Positions 21,801 through 30,366 of a stretch of DNA of 64,000 nucleotides are shown piece by piece. Both the position numbers and the translations under genes were made by a program. The notes under the pieces were generated by a model. That model had not been told where the DNA came from and ran no database searches. It saw only the letters and a list, made by a program, of their open reading frames with translations. The DNA comes from Kitasatospora indigofera (GTDB lineage Bacteria > Actinomycetota > Actinomycetes > Streptomycetales > Streptomycetaceae), in assembly GCF_014655955.1 (NCBI RefSeq), contig NZ_BNBO01000037.1, forward strand, positions 1 through 64,000. Direction: 5' to 3'. The number at the start of each line of letters is the position of its first letter. The first letter of the stretch is position 1.

Positions 21801-23665
21801 AGCCGCCCGGGGACGCCGGGGGCGGGGGTGACCAGGACCTGGTCGTGGGTGATCTCCTCGATCCGCCAGGAGGTGGTGCCGAGGGTGAAGACGTCGCCGA
21901 CCCGGGACTCGTAGACCATCTCCTCGTCCAGCTCCCCGACCCGGCCGCCGCCCCGGCGTCCGCCCTTCGGGTCGGCGGCCTTGCTGCCGGCGATGAAGAC
22001 GCCGAACAGGCCACGGTCGGGAATCGTCCCGCCGGAGGTGACGGCGAGCCGCTGGGCGCCGGGGCGGCCGGTGACGGTGCCGGCGACCCGGTCCCACACC
22101 AGGCGGGGGCGCAGTTCGGCGAAGGCGTCGGAGGGGTAGCGGCCCGCCAGCATGTCGAGCACCGCGTCGAAGGCGGACTGCGGCAGGGTGGCGAACGGCG
22201 CGGCCCGGCGGACCAGGGCGAGCAGGTCGTCCACCGCCCAGGTGTCCAGGGCGGCGATCGCCACCAGTTGCTGGGCGAGCACGTCGAGCGGGTTGCGGGG
22301 GATCCGCAGGGCCTCGATCCGCCCGGCCCGCATCCGCTCGGTGACCACGGCGGACTGCACCAGGTCGCCGCGGTACTTGGGGAAGAAGACGCCGGTGGAG
22401 ACCGCGCCGACCTGGTGGCCGGCCCGGCCGACCCGCTGCAGCCCCGAGGCGACCGAGGGCGGGGACTCGACCTGGACGACCAGCTCCACCGCGCCCATGT
22501 CGATGCCCAGCTCCAGGCTGGAGGTGGCGACCACGGCGGGCAGCCGGCCGGCCTTGAGCTCCTCCTCGACCTGGGCCCGCTGCTCCTTGGAGACCGAGCC
22601 GTGGTGGGCCCGGGCGAGGACGGGCGGTGCGCCCTTGGCCGCGCCGGAGCCGCCCATCAGCTCGGCCGGCGCGTGGGCCTCGGCGAGCGCCCCGGCGCCG
22701 GCCCGCTCGACGGCGATCTCGTTGAGCCGGTTGCAGAGCCGCTCGGCGAGGCGGCGTGAGTTGGCGAAGACGATGGTCGAGCGGTGGGCCTGGACGAGGT
22801 CGACGATCCGCTCCTCGACGTGCGGCCAGATCGAGGCCTTGCGGCCCGGCTCGTCGGCGTCGGCGGAGCCCGGGCCGGCCGGTGCGGCGGGCAGGTCGTC
22901 GAGGTCGGGGACGGGCACGACGACCTTGAGGTCGAAGCGCTTGCCGGCCGGTGGCTGGACGATCGCGGCGCCGCGCTGCGGGCTCAGGTAGCGGGCGACC
23001 TCCTCGACCGGCCGGACGGTGGCCGAGAGGCCGATCCGGCGGGCGGGCCGCTCCAGCAGCTCGTCCAGCCGCTCCAGGCTGAGGGCGAGGTGGGCGCCGC
23101 GCTTCGTCCCGGCGACGGCGTGCACCTCGTCGAGGATCACGGTGTCGATGCCGCGCAGGGCGTCCCGCGCGGCGGAGGTGAGCAGCAGGAAGAGCGACTC
23201 GGGGGTGGTGATCAGGATGTCCGGCGGGTGGGTCGTGAAGCGGCGCCGGTCGGCGGCGGGGGTGTCGCCGGAGCGGATGCCGACCTGGACGTCGGGCTCG
23301 GGCAGGCCGAGCCGGACGGAGGCCTGGCGCAGGCCGGCCAGCGGGGCGCGCAGGTTGCGCTCGACGTCGACCGCGAGCGCCTTCAGCGGGGAGATGTAGA
23401 GCACCCGGCAGCGCCGCTTGGGGTCGGCCGGGGCCGGGGTGCTGCTGAGGTGGTCGAGGGCGGAGAGGAAGGCCGCCAGGGTCTTGCCCGAGCCGGTGGG
23501 GGCGACCACCAGTACGTCCGTCCCCTGCCGGATGGCGCGCCAGGCCTCGCTCTGGGCGTCGGTGGGCGCGCTGAAGGCGCCGGTGAACCAGGCCCGGGTC
23601 GCGGGGGCGAAGCCCGCCAGCGGGTCGTCCGGGCCGGTGGGCTGGGCGGGGGTGCGAGGCGCCAT
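18821..23665 (-). CDS. lhr: Large ATP-dependent helicase Lhr
   Basis: The 1614-aa superfamily 2 helicase has motif I APTGSGKT near residue 55, motif II DEVH (ILDEVHAV) near 185, a helicase C-terminal domain with GIDMGAVELVVQVESP and QRVGRAGHQ, then the Lhr-specific winged-helix/beta-barrel core and the long C-terminal half (DUF4062-free Lhr-CTD type) typical of the about 1500-aa actinobacterial form. Known Lhr proteins are 3'-5' helicases with a preference for RNA-DNA hybrids, linked to DNA repair and mitomycin C response in mycobacteria. It is monocistronic, convergent with the clgR block and divergent from the subtilase. The region at about residues 1290-1420 is interrupted by Gly/Pro/Ala-rich low-complexity segments. 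Confidence 0.93.
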   Translation of the reverse strand: MAPRTPAQPTGPDDPLAGFAPATRAWFTGAFSAPTDAQSEAWRAIRQGTDVLVVAPTGSGKTLAAFLSALDHLSSTPAPADPKRRCRVLYISPLKALAVDVERNLRAPLAGLRQASVRLGLPEPDVQVGIRSGDTPAADRRRFTTHPPDILITTPESLFLLLTSAARDALRGIDTVILDEVHAVAGTKRGAHLALSLERLDELLERPARRIGLSATVRPVEEVARYLSPQRGAAIVQPPAGKRFDLKVVVPVPDLDDLPAAPAGPGSADADEPGRKASIWPHVEERIVDLVQAHRSTIVFANSRRLAERLCNRLNEIAVERAGAGALAEAHAPAELMGGSGAAKGAPPVLARAHHGSVSKEQRAQVEEELKAGRLPAVVATSSLELGIDMGAVELVVQVESPPSVASGLQRVGRAGHQVGAVSTGVFFPKYRGDLVQSAVVTERMRAGRIEALRIPRNPLDVLAQQLVAIAALDTWAVDDLLALVRRAAPFATLPQSAFDAVLDMLAGRYPSDAFAELRPRLVWDRVAGTVTGRPGAQRLAVTSGGTIPDRGLFGVFIAGSKAADPKGGRRGGGRVGELDEEMVYESRVGDVFTLGTTSWRIEEITHDQVLVTPAPGVPGRLPFWKGDTLGRPLELGRALGAFVRELGTLDPERATERLRAAGLDDWACGNLLDYLAEQRAACGHLPDDRTIVVERFRDELGDWRIVIHSPFGAQVHAPWALALGARLREKHGLDPQVMHADDGIVLRLPDADLLAPDFDFPSATGTTGTTDEAPVGADAALFDPGEIEQLVTEQVGGSALFASRFRECAGRALLLPRRSPGRRTPLWQQRQRASQLLEVASEYGSFPIVLEAVRECLQDVFDVPGLVELMGDLESRAVRLVEVTTPEPSPFARSLLFGYIAQFLYEGDSPLAERRAAALSLDSRLLSELLGQAELRELLDPAVLADLEAELQRLTPERRVKDAEGVADALRLLGPLGEAELTARGAEPLWALELEAARRVIQVRIAGERRWAAVEDAGRLRDALGTPLPVGVPEAFTEPVKDPLGDLLARYARTHGPFTAAEAATRFGLGTAVVTGALQRLTAGGRLVQGEFRPVEGHTGTVEWCDAEVLRRLRRRSLAALRQEVEAVPPRALAAFLPQWQHLAGHRLRGLDGLVRVVEQLQGTALPASALEKLVLPARLTDYHPAMLDELTAAGEVGWSGAGALPGKDGWISLHLAENAHLLRPEPLPPALTPVHSALLEALAGGYGLFFRQLAERVRAAGGPGPTAGPPLAGPPDGGRPAAGQAAGDGEIVEALWDLLWAGYVTNDTLAPLRALLGSGRTAGATAHRSPRGTPRGRYGGAGRGLGRLAPGGVRSGPPTVAGRWSLLPALAADPTVRATAQAQNLLDRHGLLTRGTVAAERVPGGFAGVYRVLSAMEERGRARRGYFVEGLGGAQFAMEGAADRLRAVNTRLERTRGSDWAGGAGAEPPQPLVLAAADPANAYGAALPWPEPPAGLPAGKDAPGEGTGKGAAPGRAATAHRPGRKAGALVVLVDGELALYVERGGKSLLAWPEDAATRALAAEALAGAVRAGALGSVTVERANGEPALTSDLGAALEAAGFHPTPRGLRLRP

Positions 23666-23814
23666 GCCCCCATGGTGCCGGGTGCCACTGACAACGGGGG
23701 CGCGGCGGCAACGGGGGCGCGGCGAACAACGGGGGGCGCGGCGGGCCGAGGGCCCGGGAACGGCGGGCCGGGGGGTTCGGGCAGGTGGCGGCGTGCCGCG
23801 ATGCCGTCTGCCGT

Positions 23815-23875
23815 AACCGAATGGGACAAAAGTGATAATCAGCTTCTATCGTGATGAATGAGACCCCTGACACCC
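23815..23875. promoter_or_regulatory. AT-rich island between lhr and the subtilase gene
   Basis: The divergent spacer (23666-23904) is mostly GC-rich, except for an AT-rich stretch with GATAATCAGCTTCTATCGTGAT around 23834-23856. It probably carries one or both promoters. I could not assign a confident -35/-10 pair. Confidence 0.35.
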
Positions 23876-23904
23876 GGCGGGACCGATGAGCGGAGGCCGG
23901 CGCG

Positions 23905-25434
23905 ATGGAGCAGGTCCACCTGGCCAGCAGTGGAACCCCCGGGTCGCGCAAGGGCCCGCTCCGGGTGCTGCTCGTCATGCTGCTCACCGCCCTGGTGCTC
24001 GGCGGCGCCGTGCCCTACGTCGCCGGCCCCGGCCGCTCCTACCTCAGCTACCTGGTGCTCGCCCGGCAGGTCGACGCCGCGGGCTCCGCGCTGGCCGCCG
24101 AGGAGGCCCGGGCGGCCGGCGGCGACGTCGTCCAGGACTACCCGCAGATCGGGGCCGTCCTCGCCTACGCCACCGGCGGATTCGCCGAGACCGTCCGGGC
24201 CCGGCCCGGCATCGCCGCCGTCGGCGCCACCCGGACCGCCCCCGTCCCCGGCCCGCCGCGCCCGCTCAGCGGCGCCGGCGGCTTCGGCAGCGGTGCCGCC
24301 TCGGACGCCCTGGACGTGCCCGAGACGGGCGACGACGAGAGCACCGCGACGCTGCCCGACCCGGGCGAACAGGACAGCTGGAACGTCGCGATGCTCGGCG
24401 CGGGCGTGCGCCCCGGCGTGGAGACCTCCGCCGCGCTGCTGCGCACGCCGGCGGCCGAGCGGGGGGTGCCCACCCCCGAGGCGCTGCACAAGGTGATGGT
24501 GGCGGTCCTCGACTCCGGGGTCGACGACACCCACCCCGACCTGCGCGGCGCCGTCGACCCGAAGAGCTCGGCCTCCTGCGCGGACGGCCGCCCCGACGCC
24601 CGGGCCGGAGCCTGGCGGCCGGACGACGGGGTCACCGAGAGCGGCCACCGCACCCACGTCGCCGGGATCGTCGGCGCGGTCCGCGACGGCCACGGGGTCA
24701 TGGGGGTGGCGCCGGGCGTGCGGATCGGCGCCGTCCGGCTGCTCGGACCGCTCGGGCAGTACTACCCCGAGAACATCGTCTGCGGCATGATCTGGGCCGC
24801 CGACCACGGCGCGAAGGCGATCAACAACAGCTACTTCGCCGACCCGTGGAAGTACAACTGCCCGCAGGACCCGGACCAGGCCGCCGTGGTCGCCGCGGTG
24901 TCCCGGGCGGTCGAGTACGCGCGCGGCAAGGGCGCCGTGGTGGTGGCCTCGGCCGGCAACGACGGGCAGGACCTCGGCGCCCCCCGCCGGGACGAGCGCA
25001 GCCCCAACGACCGGGTCTCCGGCCCGCCGCAGAGCCGCGAGCTGGGCACCGAGTGCATCCGGCTGCCGGGCGAACTGCCCGGCGTGGTCACCGTCACCTC
25101 GGTGAACCGGGACGGACAGCCCTCCGCCTACACCAACTACGGGCGCGGGAAGGTCTCGCTGGCCGCGCCCGGCGGCGACCCGGACTCCGGCGTCCAGGGC
25201 GCGGTCGTCTCCGACTGGCCCGGCGGCCAGTACACCGCGCTGGCCGGCACCTCGATGGCGGCGGCGCACGTGACCGGGGCGGTCGCCGTCGCGGCGGTGC
25301 TGCACCCCGACTGGAACTCCGAGCAGCTCGCCGCGCTGCTGGCGAGCACCGCGGCGGCCGCCTGCCCGCCGGTCGGCCAGGGCTGCGGGGACCGCGAGTA
25401 CTACGGCGCCGGGATCGTCACCCTCCCGCGCTGA
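23905..25434 (+). CDS. S8-family serine peptidase (subtilase), membrane-anchored
   Basis: The 509-aa protein has an N-terminal signal or membrane anchor (about 20-45, LLVMLLTALVLGGAVPY), a propeptide-like region and a subtilisin domain (about 195-500). The triad is D203 in AVLDSGVDD, H248 and S450 in GTSMAAAHVTG; the oxyanion Asn is in ASAGNDG. The His motif reads GHRTHVAG, with Arg249 where nearly all subtilases have Gly. Pairs of Cys around 228, 286 and 298 and near the C terminus suggest disulfides outside the membrane. Substrate unknown. The start ATG 23905 follows a GGAGG-rich stretch. Confidence 0.87.
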   Translation: MEQVHLASSGTPGSRKGPLRVLLVMLLTALVLGGAVPYVAGPGRSYLSYLVLARQVDAAGSALAAEEARAAGGDVVQDYPQIGAVLAYATGGFAETVRARPGIAAVGATRTAPVPGPPRPLSGAGGFGSGAASDALDVPETGDDESTATLPDPGEQDSWNVAMLGAGVRPGVETSAALLRTPAAERGVPTPEALHKVMVAVLDSGVDDTHPDLRGAVDPKSSASCADGRPDARAGAWRPDDGVTESGHRTHVAGIVGAVRDGHGVMGVAPGVRIGAVRLLGPLGQYYPENIVCGMIWAADHGAKAINNSYFADPWKYNCPQDPDQAAVVAAVSRAVEYARGKGAVVVASAGNDGQDLGAPRRDERSPNDRVSGPPQSRELGTECIRLPGELPGVVTVTSVNRDGQPSAYTNYGRGKVSLAAPGGDPDSGVQGAVVSDWPGGQYTALAGTSMAAAHVTGAVAVAAVLHPDWNSEQLAALLASTAAAACPPVGQGCGDREYYGAGIVTLPR

Positions 25435-25558
25435 CGCCGGGCCGGGTACGGGGCCGGGCCGGGTACGGGCCCCGGCCGCACCCGGCCTTCCGCCCCGCCC
25501 CGCCCCGGCCCGGAAAAGCGGATGACAACGGCGCGGGCGCGGGACCAGCATCGGGGGC

Positions 25559-26158
25559 GTGACGGTATCTCTCATCACGGACCGCCTGGTGCTGCGCGGC
25601 CTCACCCCGGACGACGCCGGCCGCCTGACGGCCCTGGACGCGGACCCGCGGGTGATGCGCCACCTCACCGGCGGGCGCGCCACCCCCGGGGAGGTGGTCG
25701 AGCGCGAGGTGCTGCCCCGGATGCTCGGCCACCGGGACCGGCACGCCTCGCTCGGGTACTTCGCCGCCGAGGAGCGGGCCGGCGGGGCCTTCGTCGGCTG
25801 GTTCGAGTTCCGGCCGGTGGACGAGCGGCACCCGCTGGACGAGGTCGAGCTCGGCTACCGGCTGCGGCACGCGGCCTGGGGCCGCGGCTACGCCACCGAG
25901 GGTGCGCTGGCCCTGCTGCGCCGCGGCTTCGCCGAACTCGGCGTGCGCCGGGTCACCGCGACCACCATGACGGTCAACACGGGCTCGCGCCGGGTGATGG
26001 AGAAGGCCGGGCTGCGCCACGTCCGGACCTTCCACCAGAGCTGGCCGGACCCGATCGAGGGGGCCGAGCACGGCGACGTCGAGTACGCCCTGGAGGCGGC
26101 CGACTGGATCCGGGCGCAGGCGGCCGCCGGCGGCCCGTCCGGGATACTGGGCGCATGA
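25559..26158 (+). CDS. GNAT-family N-acetyltransferase (RimJ/RimL-like)
   Basis: The 199-aa protein begins with TDRLVLRGLTPDDAGRL and has the acetyl-CoA loop RHAAWGRGYATEGALALL, then NTGSRRVMEKAGLRHVRTF, the classic Acetyltransf_3/RimJ-L pattern. The substrate is unknown: possibly a small amine, an antibiotic or a protein N terminus. The start is GTG 25559 with only a weak GGGGG upstream. Its stop overlaps the DUF3046 start by 4 bp. The 124-bp gap before it contains two copies of GCCGGGTACGGG. Confidence 0.85.
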   Translation: MTVSLITDRLVLRGLTPDDAGRLTALDADPRVMRHLTGGRATPGEVVEREVLPRMLGHRDRHASLGYFAAEERAGGAFVGWFEFRPVDERHPLDEVELGYRLRHAAWGRGYATEGALALLRRGFAELGVRRVTATTMTVNTGSRRVMEKAGLRHVRTFHQSWPDPIEGAEHGDVEYALEAADWIRAQAAAGGPSGILGA

Positions 26159-26349
26159 GGCTGACCGAGTTCTGGCGACGGATGTACGAGCACTTCGGCG
26201 AGGTGTACGCGGAGTCCTTCGCCTCCGACCACGTGATGAGCGAACTCGGGGGCCGCACGGTGCGCCAGGCGCTGGACGCGGGCTGGGAGGCCAAGGACGT
26301 CTGGCGGGTGGTCTGCGACACCCAGGGCGTGTCGACACTGCTGCGCTGA
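26155..26349 (+). CDS. DUF3046 family small protein
   Basis: This 64-aa protein matches the actinobacterial DUF3046 family: it opens MRLTEFWRRMYEHFGEVYAESF and ends with the WEAKDVWRVVCDTQGV pattern. Function is unknown. Family members regularly sit just upstream of recA, as here (with one permease gene between). Translation is probably coupled to the preceding acetyltransferase through the ATGA overlap. Confidence 0.85.
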   Translation: MRLTEFWRRMYEHFGEVYAESFASDHVMSELGGRTVRQALDAGWEAKDVWRVVCDTQGVSTLLR

Positions 26350-26379
26350 GCCCCGGGGCCGGGCCGGCCCGGCCGGCGG

Positions 26380-27798
26380 ATGGGTGAGACTGTGCGGGTG
26401 GTAAGCAGCCCAGAAACCCCGAATCCGGACACACCACCCACGACCGCGCCGACGGACGCCGGACCGCCGGCCGCATCCGGCGCCGAGGCTCCCCGTGCCG
26501 GGGGCTCCCGCACGGAGGCCCGCACGACGGAGGCCCTGCGGGCAGAGGCTCCCCGCGCCTGGGGCTCCCGCTCCGAGGGCTCGCGGGCCTCGGGCGACGG
26601 GCGGACCGGCTCGATGCCCCGCTGGCTCCCCAGGGCGATGGTGCTCGCCCTGGTGCTGGTCGGGTTGTTCCAGCTCGCCGACTGGGCCTTCCACCAGCTG
26701 ATCGACCTCTTCGTGATGCTGCTGGTCTCCTTCTTCCTCTCGCTGGCGCTGGAGCCGGCCGTCGACCGGATGGCCGCGCGCGGGATACGGCGGGGCCTGG
26801 GCACCTTCCTGGTGTTCGTCGCGGTGGTGGTGGCCATCGCCGGCTTCCTCACCGCGCTCGGGACGCTGCTGGTCGACCAGGTGGCGAAGATCGCCGGAGA
26901 CCTTCCGCACCTGCTCGACACCCTGATCGACTGGGTCAACCGGACCTTCCACCAGAACCTCTCGCTGGACCAGCTGCAGGAGAAGCTCCTCAAGGACTCG
27001 GGCAGCATCGAGACCTACGCCCAGCAGGCCGCGGACAACGCCTGGGGGGTGTCCAGCACCCTGATCGGCGGGCTCTTCAAGGCCTTCACGGTCGGACTGT
27101 TCACCTTCTACTTCACCGCCGACGGGCCCCGGGTCCGCCGTACGGTCTGCTCGCTGCTGCCGCCCGCGATGCAGGGCGAGGTGCTGCGGGCCTGGGAGAT
27201 CGCGCTGGCCAAGACCGGCGGCTACCTCTACTCGCGGGCGCTGCTCGCGGTCGTCTCGGCCGCGGCGCACTGGATCATGTTCGCGGTGATCGACCTGCCG
27301 TACGCGGCCGCGCTGGCGGTCTGGGTCGGGGTGATGTCGCAGTTCGTGCCGACCATCGGCACCTATCTGGCGGGGGCCCTGCCGGTGCTGGTCGCGCTGA
27401 CCGTGCGCCCGGTGGACGCCCTCTGGGTGCTGGTCTTCGTGGTGGTGTACCAGCAGATCGAGAACTACCTGCTGCACCCCAGGATCACCGCGCGGACGGT
27501 GGACGTGCACCCGGCGGTGGCCTTCGGCTCGGTGATCGCCGGCGCCGCGCTGCTCGGGGCGGTCGGCGCGCTGATCGCCATTCCGGCCGCGGCCACCCTG
27601 CAGGGGTTCGTCGGGACGTACGTGCGCCGGTACGAGGTGGCCACCGATCCCCGGATCGACCGGGGCGAGGAGCGGCGCGCGGCCCGCCGCGAGCGCCGTC
27701 GGCAGACCGCGCGCCGGTTGCGGCGGATGGTCGGCGGCGGCCAGGACCGGGACGGCTCCGCCGGTGGAGGGCCCGGTGGCGACGGGGGGAACGGCTAG
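26380..27798 (+). CDS. AI-2E family transporter (PerM-like permease)
   Basis: The 472-aa protein has a long Pro/Ala/Ser-rich hydrophilic N terminus (1-85), about seven to eight membrane helices (90-430) and a basic C-terminal tail (RRAARRERRRQTARRLRRM). The FVPTIGTYLAGALPVL and QQIENYLLHPRI stretches are the AI-2E-transporter (PF01594) signatures. Some members export AI-2, others act as Na+/H+ antiporters; which applies here is not known. The start is ambiguous: ATG 26380 or GTG 26392. recA follows 154 bp downstream under its own SOS promoter. Confidence 0.85.
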   Translation: MGETVRVVSSPETPNPDTPPTTAPTDAGPPAASGAEAPRAGGSRTEARTTEALRAEAPRAWGSRSEGSRASGDGRTGSMPRWLPRAMVLALVLVGLFQLADWAFHQLIDLFVMLLVSFFLSLALEPAVDRMAARGIRRGLGTFLVFVAVVVAIAGFLTALGTLLVDQVAKIAGDLPHLLDTLIDWVNRTFHQNLSLDQLQEKLLKDSGSIETYAQQAADNAWGVSSTLIGGLFKAFTVGLFTFYFTADGPRVRRTVCSLLPPAMQGEVLRAWEIALAKTGGYLYSRALLAVVSAAAHWIMFAVIDLPYAAALAVWVGVMSQFVPTIGTYLAGALPVLVALTVRPVDALWVLVFVVVYQQIENYLLHPRITARTVDVHPAVAFGSVIAGAALLGAVGALIAIPAAATLQGFVGTYVRRYEVATDPRIDRGEERRAARRERRRQTARRLRRMVGGGQDRDGSAGGGPGGDGGNG

Positions 27799-27814
27799 CT
27801 GCTTGCCTTCCGGC

Positions 27815-27843
27815 TTGAATCGAACATATGTTCTTTGTACTCT
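27815..27843 (+). promoter_or_regulatory. recA promoter
   Basis: A -35 TTGAAT (27815-27820) and a -10 TACTCT (27838-27843) are separated by exactly 17 bp. The whole LexA operator lies in that spacer, the arrangement expected for direct repression. It reads toward recA, whose start is about 110 bp downstream. Confidence 0.7.
27822..27833. promoter_or_regulatory. LexA operator (SOS box) of recA
   Basis: GAACATATGTTC is a perfect 12-bp palindrome fitting the Gram-positive LexA box GAAC-N4-GTTC, and it lies between the recA promoter elements. With lexA in the same window this supports SOS induction of recA. Confidence 0.9.
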
Positions 27844-27952
27844 CCGGCGATGAGTTCTCCACAGGCGGAGCCAGGTCGGGGCCGTTTGTCAGTGGGACGC
27901 GCTAGCGTCGAGGACGATGAAGCGCACAGCACAGAACCCGAGGGTGGAAGCC

Positions 27953-29071
<1,119 letters not shown>

Positions 29072-29078
29072 TCGCCCG

Positions 29079-30098
29079 ATGCACGACACCGAGGAGTACC
29101 AGCCCCGTCCCGGGTCCGGCGGCAGTGCGCCGGGCCCGGGGGAGCCTGACGCCGAGAGCGGGACCGCCGGCGACCGGGGCCCCGCCGCCCGCCCGGTCCC
29201 GACCGGAGCCGTACTGCGTTCGCTGGGCGCCGTCCTCGCGCCGGCCTCCGAGCTGCCCGGCGGGCGGCGCCGGCGCCGCTCCGCGCTGGAGGAGGAGTCC
29301 GGGCCGGCCGGTGCGGGCGGGCAGGACACCGCCCCGGCCACGCCCTCCCGCGGCAGGGCCGCGGCAGGCAGGGGAGCCGGACGCCCGGGCTTCGGACGCC
29401 CTGCTCCCGGACGTCCGCCCTTCGGCGACTCCGAGGCCGGCCACGGCCCCGAGGACGATGCGGGGCAGCTCGCCGACGAGCGGCAGGCCGACGACCACGA
29501 CCGGGAGTACGGCGGGCGGTCCGGTGGCCGCCGCTCCGGCGGACGCCGGCAGAAGGACCGCTCGGCCGGCGAACGTGAGCCGGCGGCCGCCCGGCGGGAG
29601 GAGCCGGCCGACCCGGCGGGCCGGGCCAGGGACATCTGCCTGCGCCTGCTCACCGGCACGGCCAAGACCCGCAAGCAGCTCGCGGACGCGCTGCGCAAGC
29701 GCGAGATCCCGGACGAGGTCGCCGAGGAGGTGCTCACCCGGCTCGAAGAGGTCGGACTGATCGACGACGCCGCCTACGCGGACGCCTGGGTCGAGTCGCG
29801 GCACGCCGCCCGGGGGCTGGCCCGCCGGGCGCTGGCGCAGGAGCTGCGGACCAGGGGCGTGGCCGGCGATCTGGTCGAGCAGGCGATGGCCCGGCTGGGC
29901 CCGGACGAGGAGGCCGAGGCGGCCCGCGCCCTGGTGGAGCGGAAGCTGCGTGCGACGAAGGGCCTGGAGCCGCAGGCCCGGACGCGCCGGCTGGTCGGCA
30001 TGCTCGCCCGGCGGGGCTACTCCGAGGGCCTGGCCTACCGGGTGGTCCGCGAGGCGCTGGGCGAGGAGGACGACGGCCCGGGCACCGACGACTGGTGA
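29079..30098 (+). CDS. recX: RecA regulator RecX with long disordered N-terminal extension
   Basis: The 339-aa protein has the RecX core in its last 155 residues (ARDICLRLLTGTAKTRKQLADALRKREIP, DDAAYADAWVESRHAARGLARRALAQELRTRGV, and a third three-helix repeat). RecX binds RecA filaments and modulates their activity. The usual length is 150-190 aa; here residues 1-185 are Gly/Pro/Ala/Arg-rich and probably disordered, with a GGRRSGGRRQKDR patch near 150. The start ATG 29079 is 7 bp from the recA stop, so it is in the recA operon. Confidence 0.9.
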   Translation: MHDTEEYQPRPGSGGSAPGPGEPDAESGTAGDRGPAARPVPTGAVLRSLGAVLAPASELPGGRRRRRSALEEESGPAGAGGQDTAPATPSRGRAAAGRGAGRPGFGRPAPGRPPFGDSEAGHGPEDDAGQLADERQADDHDREYGGRSGGRRSGGRRQKDRSAGEREPAAARREEPADPAGRARDICLRLLTGTAKTRKQLADALRKREIPDEVAEEVLTRLEEVGLIDDAAYADAWVESRHAARGLARRALAQELRTRGVAGDLVEQAMARLGPDEEAEAARALVERKLRATKGLEPQARTRRLVGMLARRGYSEGLAYRVVREALGEEDDGPGTDDW

Positions 30099-30139
30099 TG
30101 CCGCGTCAGGGAGAGCCGAAGTCAACTCTCGATCGCATC

Positions 30140-30168
30140 TTGACCGTTTCGTAACCTGCGCTTAGCCT
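30140..30168 (+). promoter_or_regulatory. Candidate promoter upstream of the RNase Y gene
   Basis: TTGACC (30140-30145) and TAGCCT (30163-30168) are spaced by 17 bp, a good match to the housekeeping sigma consensus. The predicted start point is about 190 bp before the rny start, leaving a long leader. The pair sits in the only AT-richer stretch of this 268-bp gap. Confidence 0.6.
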
Positions 30169-30366
30169 CGCAATCAGTGAGGGAGCACTTCGACCACGTA
30201 GCGGGCGGGCATGCGCGGGTACGGCCGGAGTCGGCCCCGGGCGGCTTGCTCCACTTGCCGAATGCCCCGCAACCGAGGCCGAGCGCCTCACCGGCCGGCG
30301 TCCCGAGCCCCGGCAGGCCCCTCACCGCCGTGACAGCTGAGCGCGCAGGGACGGGGAGTGGGCTGG

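Noticed and set aside
18854..22759. Large plus-strand open frame antisense to lhr
   Set aside because: No domain, composition of a frame shadow, no start signal.
25435..25558. Short direct repeat GCCGGGTACGGG as a mobile or regulatory repeat
   Set aside because: There are only two copies in a very GC-rich spacer; best explained as simple-sequence drift.
27917..27952. Upstream in-frame ATG for recA
   Set aside because: The streptomycete RecA N terminus MAGTDREKAL starts at 27953 with a better ribosome-binding site.
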